NCBI GenBank assembly: GCA_030630905.1
Contig: DAOVMB010000053.1
Coordinates: 1-9,617, forward strand
From: Sedimentisphaerales bacterium
Lineage (GTDB): Bacteria > Planctomycetota > Phycisphaerae > Sedimentisphaerales > Anaerobacaceae
DNA: 9,617 bases
Direction of reading: 5' to 3'
Positions 5,236 to 9,617 of this stretch are shown here, one piece after another. The first letter of the stretch is position 1. Each line of letters starts with the position of its first letter. A model generated the notes under the pieces. The model searched no databases. It worked only from the letters and a program-made list of their open reading frames with translations, and was not told the DNA's origin. Position numbers and translations under genes: made by a program.

Positions 5236-8200
5236 ATGATGACAAAGCAGCGTTGTTCTCATGGGGGATACAATTGGATTTTTGTTTTTACAGCAGCTCT
5301 TTTGATATTCAATAATTGCCTTTTTGCTGCCGAGCAAACAGGAGTTCCCAGGGAACCCGCATACATAATTTTTCCTTTGAAACACCTATCCGTTGAGCAA
5401 GGCAAGAAGTACCTTGCCGAGGCTATGACAGGCACGGTTACGCATTTCCCCGCTTCGTCGGCGCTTTTGGTAACAGCCGAGCCGCGTGAACTAACCAAAG
5501 CAAAGGCTATTCTCGATCTTGTCGATGGGCCGGAGCAATTTGTCGTAAAAGCGATTCTTCCCGTCTCAGCGGCCAGGAATATGCCATCTAACGAGCAGAT
5601 TGCAGCGAAATTCAATCCCAGCTTAACCAGGGGAATATCGATCGGAAGCTTCTCCAATCCGCCGCATAAGGATGCGAAAACTAAAGCAATTATAGATATT
5701 CACAATGAGGTTGTGATTGCTGTTGCACCGGTCAACTTGTTGGAGAAAATCGTTTCTGTTATAGGACAATTGCAGAATTCAGGTAAGCTTAAAGCACAGA
5801 ATATGCCGAAAGAACAGGATAAACCGGAATCTCCAGCAAAGCGGAAGCCCTCTGAATTAATCGAACCAAGTGAAGCGAGATTCCTTTTTACAGCAAGCGG
5901 TAAGGTCAAAACCGAACCAAACGCCGTCGCAACCGTAGTCAAGCAAGAGACACCGGAACCGTCTATAGACAACCAGGATGAAGATATGCCACCGCTTATC
6001 GACGGAGAGCAAGTCGTTAATCTGGCTTTGGCCGAGCGTCAAAAGCTTACAGTCGTCGAATTCCTGGGTTTGGTGGGCCCATATTTGGGACTGGACTTCA
6101 TGTACGATGAGAGAGACGTCATCCAGGAAGTGACAATCAATCCTCACGGCAAGTTTCGAGGCCCCATCAAGGTAAAGGATTTGTATCCTTTGCTCGAAGA
6201 GGTGCTGAAGTTCAAAAAGCTTGCGATGACCCGCGGCAAGGGCAATCTCGTCACGATCGCACCAGCGGAAAACGTATTGGACATCGATCCTGTATTGCTG
6301 GAAATGGGCGAAGGCAAAATCGAGCACGGCGACGGAATCGTCCAAAGTGTCTTAAAACTAAAACATATAGATACAACCACTGCACAAAATCTTTTGACTG
6401 GAATGAAGCTCACTACGAGTATAACTGCGATTCCCGAAACAAAAACCCTCATCCTCACCGGGTATGCCCACCGTATGGCACGCATACAGGCACTTTTGAA
6501 CATTGTCGACAGACCGGGAGAGCCAAAAAAGTTCAGGTTCAGGCAGTTGCAGTACACAATGGCTGAGACGCTTTCTCCAAAGCTCCAAAGCCTTGCCGAA
6601 CAATTAGGTACAATATCCATTACTGTTGCCGCATCGGCTGCACCGGCGGTAACACCTAGGATTAGTCCGAAGAGGGCGACCGAGACGGCAGCCCAATATC
6701 AGCGACGAGTCCAACAGGCACAGCAGGCCGCGGCAGTAAGGAAAAGAACGACAACGAGAACACCAACCACGGGCCAACAACCGGTGTCAACACTACCCAC
6801 CGTATATCTCGACGCCGACGAAAGAACAAACCGGATTCTGATGATAGGACTTGATAAACAATTAGATGAAGTCGAGGAGCTGATAAATACTCTTGATGTG
6901 GTGCAGCAGGACCTACGGTCCCTGGAAGTATACAAAATAAATCACGTTGACGCTGAGGATGTAAAGAAGCAATTGGAAGAGCTTGGCATTATTAGCCCCA
7001 GATTTACGAGTCCTTATTCTTCAAGAATTACCACTGGCGCCAAACCCCCAACGTCACAATCTGCCGCGGCTTCCAGGGCATCGACGCTTAGCAGAACTCA
7101 GATGGCCGGCACATCAACCGAGGCTCTTTCGGAAGAGCCGCAAGTTGTGATAGTTGAACCGACAAATTCACTGCTGGTTAATGCGACGGCCGAGCAGCAT
7201 ATTGAGATAGCAGAGATTATAAGCTATGTGGACGCTGAAACAGACCAACAGGATATACCTTATAAAATCTATCCACTCGAAAACCAGTCGCCGGAACATT
7301 TGGCTGATATTTTGGAGCCGCTTATTCAAGAGAGTGTTCTGGACAAAGAAGGCAAGGTTGAAAGCGTCAGACAAAAGCAGGAAGAACAAATAACGATAGT
7401 TCCGGACCCTAATACTTTTTCATTGATTGTATATGCGAGCAAAAAAAATCAGGAATGGATAAAAAACCTGATAGAACAATTAGACAAGAGAAGACCCCAG
7501 GTACTTATAGATGTCACGCTTGTCGAAATCAGCGAGTCCGGTATGTTTGATTACGACCTCAACATCCTATCGAGCTTCCCGGACTTGACTGAAACATCGG
7601 GTCTGACAAGCGCTCTAATGGGAGACGCCCCGGTGAATCTGGTTCAGGCGCTCACGGGGCAAAAAGGTAGCCCACCAGACCGCTTTATTGATTTTCAATC
7701 CCAGAGCACCAACAGAACCGGTTTCTATGGTGACAAGCACATCAACGTCCTATTGACTGCCATGGAGGAAAAGGGTTACGGCCGTGTCCTCGCCAAGCCG
7801 AAGATTCTCGTTAACGATAATGAGCTGGGACATATCGATGCAACCAATACCATATACGTATCCAGGAGTTCCTCGTCTGTTACAACTACCGGTGAATCTA
7901 CTCTGAGTACAAGCTTTACCTTCGATGAATTTCCTTCCGGTATCGAACTTGATATAACGCCCCATATAAGCAAAGGTGACCTGCTTCGTCTTGAAATATC
8001 CATGACACGTTCAAGTCAAGGAGCTCCTACTGGCGTCGAGAATAAGCCGCCACCGCCAAAGAAAGAGAACAATATTGAGACAACAGTTACAGTCCCTGAC
8101 AAGAGCACGATAATTCTTGGAGGCATAATACAGTTAGATCAACTGAAACAAACCTGGAAGGTACCCCTGCTGGGCGACATCCCGATTGTAGGTGGACTCT

Positions 8201-8427
8201 TTAGATCAATTGGTAACAGGAGTGAAGATACGAGACTGTATATATTTGTTAAAGCTGAGATATTGAGACCCGATGAGGCCTTTGCCGGGCTGCCGGACCT
8301 TGAGCAAATATCTGAGAGAAATAAAATTGCGTTTGAGGAATTTGAGGATAAATTCCAAAGCTATCAGGAATGGCCGGGCATAAAACCAAAGCAAGTGGAG
8401 CCGTTCAAAGTTCTCGATGCACAATAG
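5236..8427 (+). CDS. gspD: GspD-like outer-membrane secretin, enlarged
   Basis: 1063 residues, far longer than typical GspD (about 650-700). A Sec signal peptide (hydrophobic 13-30, cleavage probably near FAA-E at 30-33) sends it to the outer membrane, where secretins form a multimeric export channel. Two extra secretin N-type repeats occupy about 42-97 and 101-180, followed by a charged Pro/Lys/Glu linker (about 181-255). Then come an N0/STN-like domain (about 257-345), N1 (366-425), N2 (434-555, interrupted by a basic Gln/Thr/Arg insertion 472-520), N3 (561-666, interrupted by a Ser/Thr/Ala insertion 588-635) and another N-type repeat (674-750). The secretin core spans about 751-1011: RRPQVLIDVTLVEIS, the AKPKILVNDNE segment, DITPHIS, ILGGII and the conserved VPLLGDIPIVGGLF (976-989). 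The start has an aagggg ribosome binding site 6 bases upstream; a second ATG follows at 5239. The gspE start lies 2 bases after the stop. PilQ is less likely because no AMIN domain is seen. Confidence 0.92.
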   Translation: MMTKQRCSHGGYNWIFVFTAALLIFNNCLFAAEQTGVPREPAYIIFPLKHLSVEQGKKYLAEAMTGTVTHFPASSALLVTAEPRELTKAKAILDLVDGPEQFVVKAILPVSAARNMPSNEQIAAKFNPSLTRGISIGSFSNPPHKDAKTKAIIDIHNEVVIAVAPVNLLEKIVSVIGQLQNSGKLKAQNMPKEQDKPESPAKRKPSELIEPSEARFLFTASGKVKTEPNAVATVVKQETPEPSIDNQDEDMPPLIDGEQVVNLALAERQKLTVVEFLGLVGPYLGLDFMYDERDVIQEVTINPHGKFRGPIKVKDLYPLLEEVLKFKKLAMTRGKGNLVTIAPAENVLDIDPVLLEMGEGKIEHGDGIVQSVLKLKHIDTTTAQNLLTGMKLTTSITAIPETKTLILTGYAHRMARIQALLNIVDRPGEPKKFRFRQLQYTMAETLSPKLQSLAEQLGTISITVAASAAPAVTPRISPKRATETAAQYQRRVQQAQQAAAVRKRTTTRTPTTGQQPVSTLPTVYLDADERTNRILMIGLDKQLDEVEELINTLDVVQQDLRSLEVYKINHVDAEDVKKQLEELGIISPRFTSPYSSRITTGAKPPTSQSAAASRASTLSRTQMAGTSTEALSEEPQVVIVEPTNSLLVNATAEQHIEIAEIISYVDAETDQQDIPYKIYPLENQSPEHLADILEPLIQESVLDKEGKVESVRQKQEEQITIVPDPNTFSLIVYASKKNQEWIKNLIEQLDKRRPQVLIDVTLVEISESGMFDYDLNILSSFPDLTETSGLTSALMGDAPVNLVQALTGQKGSPPDRFIDFQSQSTNRTGFYGDKHINVLLTAMEEKGYGRVLAKPKILVNDNELGHIDATNTIYVSRSSSSVTTTGESTLSTSFTFDEFPSGIELDITPHISKGDLLRLEISMTRSSQGAPTGVENKPPPPKKENNIETTVTVPDKSTIILGGIIQLDQLKQTWKVPLLGDIPIVGGLFRSIGNRSEDTRLYIFVKAEILRPDEAFAGLPDLEQISERNKIAFEEFEDKFQSYQEWPGIKPKQVEPFKVLDAQ

Positions 8428-8429
8428 TA

Positions 8430-9617
8430 ATGAAAGATTTGCTTTTACAAACTGCCAAGCGGACCGGTCTTGTTGATGCTGAGCGATTGGCTGGGTTCTT
8501 CGAAGAGAATACCGGTCAGGTGCGAATAGACGAGGCTTTGCTCAACTGCCCTTACTTTACGGAAGACGCCGTACTAAGGCTGTTTGCCGAAGCGCTCGGC
8601 TGGGAGTTCTTGCCGGAAATATCCGCTAAAACCGTGCCTGTGGAATTCATAGAAGCCGTCCCTGCAATGTATGCTCAACACCATTACCTTGTCGGAATAA
8701 AACCTGATGCTGATAATGGTGAGCTTACAGTGGTCTTATCCAGGCCACTCGATGCGAATGCTCTGGACAACGTATCGAAGATGACGGGCTTGCCTGTAAC
8801 GGCGGCAGTATCCACCCGGGCTGCCATTACTTCTGTAATAGATATCGCCTATGAGCAGAAGTCAACAGTCATCGAGGAAGTGGCGGAAGAGCTTGATTCG
8901 CAAAATCTCGACCAGCTCATCGATGAGGTTTCAACCTCGGACGATCTGCTTGACGTAGTAAATCGACCGCCGGTTATCAGGCTGGTCAATGATATGCTCT
9001 TTCGCGCCCTGCAGTTGCGGGCCAGTGATATTCATGTTCATCCTTACGAGGCAAAGATTCAGATTCGCTACCGTATTGACGGTATTTTATATGACTCGCT
9101 GAGTTTGAACAGAAATGTCCTGCCATTGATTATCTCTCGTATCAAGGTTATGGCGGGTATGGACATTGCCGAGCGCCGGCTTCCACAGGACGGCAGGTGC
9201 AGTGTTCGCTTAGGCCAGCGGGAAGTCGATTTGCGTATCAGCACCGTGCCAACCAGCTACGGCGAACGCAGCGTCCTGCGATTGCTCGACAAAAGCACAG
9301 GCCTGTTCGGATTAGACGAGCTGGGTCTGCGGGGGGATGATTTGAAAAAATTCGACTCTCTGCTAAACCGCTCTCACGGGGTGATTTTCGTAACCGGCCC
9401 AACGGGCAGCGGGAAAAGCACCACCCTTTACGCCTGCCTTAACAGGATTAACTCGGCTGAGAAAAACGTGATAACCATAGAGGACCCGATTGAATATCAG
9501 CTCGAAGGAATCAGTCAAATTCAAGTTGCTACTAAAAAAGGAATGACTTTTGCGACCTCACTTCGGCATGTGCTGCGTCAGGACCCGGACGTGATAATGG
9601 TCGGCGAAGTTCGGGAC
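8430..9617 (+). CDS. gspE: GspE/PilB-family secretion ATPase (3' truncated by window)
   Basis: 396 residues are visible, and the frame is still open at the last base. The protein is the cytoplasmic AAA-type motor that powers pseudopilus or pilus assembly. Residues about 1-140 form an N-terminal MshEN-like domain (FAEALGWEFLPE, then LTVVLSRPLDANALDNV). An acidic linker (about 145-178) precedes N2E with RASDIHVHP (197-205) and RYRIDGI (213-219). AERRLPQDGR is at 248-257, and the arginine-rich RISTVPTSYGERSVLRLL at 269-286. Walker A is GPTGSGKST (323-331), the Asp box is TIEDPIEY (349-356), and the family signature LRQDPDVIMVGEVRD closes the visible part (382-396), covering the Walker B region. 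All expected ATPase residues seen are intact. The tetracysteine zinc motif would lie beyond the edge. The ATG overlaps a TAATG two bases after the gspD stop with no ribosome binding site, so translation is probably coupled. GspE is favoured over PilB by the preceding secretin, but a pilus motor remains possible. Confidence 0.93.
   Translation, partial: MKDLLLQTAKRTGLVDAERLAGFFEENTGQVRIDEALLNCPYFTEDAVLRLFAEALGWEFLPEISAKTVPVEFIEAVPAMYAQHHYLVGIKPDADNGELTVVLSRPLDANALDNVSKMTGLPVTAAVSTRAAITSVIDIAYEQKSTVIEEVAEELDSQNLDQLIDEVSTSDDLLDVVNRPPVIRLVNDMLFRALQLRASDIHVHPYEAKIQIRYRIDGILYDSLSLNRNVLPLIISRIKVMAGMDIAERRLPQDGRCSVRLGQREVDLRISTVPTSYGERSVLRLLDKSTGLFGLDELGLRGDDLKKFDSLLNRSHGVIFVTGPTGSGKSTTLYACLNRINSAEKNVITIEDPIEYQLEGISQIQVATKKGMTFATSLRHVLRQDPDVIMVGEVRD

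Noticed and set aside
5305..5335. Possible lipobox in the gspD leader (IFNNC)
   Set aside because: Asn at -1 and -2 does not fit a lipobox; a signal peptidase I site a few residues later fits better.
5857..6620. Two long reverse-strand open frames (162 and 158 codons) inside gspD
   Set aside because: Both overlap each other and the well-supported N0/N1 domains of the secretin; shadows of the real frame.
1..9617. CRISPR array, tRNA, rRNA, insertion sequence, phage attachment site or known riboswitch
   Set aside because: No regularly spaced repeats, cloverleaf, transposase, terminal inverted repeats or riboswitch consensus were seen on either strand.

Overview
The window looks like a chromosomal piece of a Planctomycetota-type bacterium, probably from the Phycisphaerae / Sedimentisphaerales side of the phylum. 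I infer this from the families present: paired DUF1573 exported proteins, a degenerate metallophosphatase fused to a c554-like tetraheme cytochrome (with a PCGCSGGQLGG signature), and a very long secretin followed directly by a GspE-type ATPase. No rRNA or other phylogenetic marker is present, so this placement is inference. All recognised genes are on the + strand. Base composition looks even by eye, and I see no mobile element, tRNA, rRNA or CRISPR array.

Layout: (1) 1-150 is the 3' end of an unidentified gene. It is followed by about 200 bases of non-coding DNA holding a terminator-like hairpin (256-286) and a putative control region (292-352). (2) 353-1429 and 1581-2654 are tandem paralogues encoding exported DUF1573 proteins. 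The 60 bases upstream of each are also alike, so the duplicated unit probably carried its control region. (3) 2771-4108 (stop to 4111) encodes an exported protein with an inactive-looking metallophosphatase-like N-terminal domain and a C-terminal c-type cytochrome domain with four CxxCH haem sites. (4) About 4178-5053 encodes a membrane-anchored protein with a GspC/PilP-like homology region and a disordered tail. It is followed by a good candidate Rho-independent terminator (5060-5090) and a leader with a second hairpin. (5) 5236-8427 encodes a 1063-residue GspD-like secretin. (6) 8430 to the window end encodes the first 396 residues of a GspE/PilB-type ATPase, cut by the window edge just after its family signature.

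How the genes may work together: the right half is the start of a type II secretion / type IV pilus-like machine, with inner-membrane connector, outer-membrane channel and cytoplasmic motor. The left half encodes exported, cysteine- and haem-containing envelope proteins. Every complete gene except the ATPase carries an export signal or membrane anchor. The left-hand proteins could be substrates or envelope partners of the machine, or the two halves could simply be adjacent. The candidate terminator between the GspC-like gene and gspD argues that they are at least partly separate transcription units. The most unusual items are the DUF1573 twin genes with CCG in place of the usual CGC, the haem-metallophosphatase fusion with its metal ligands gone, and the enlarged secretin with extra N-terminal modules and low-complexity insertions.
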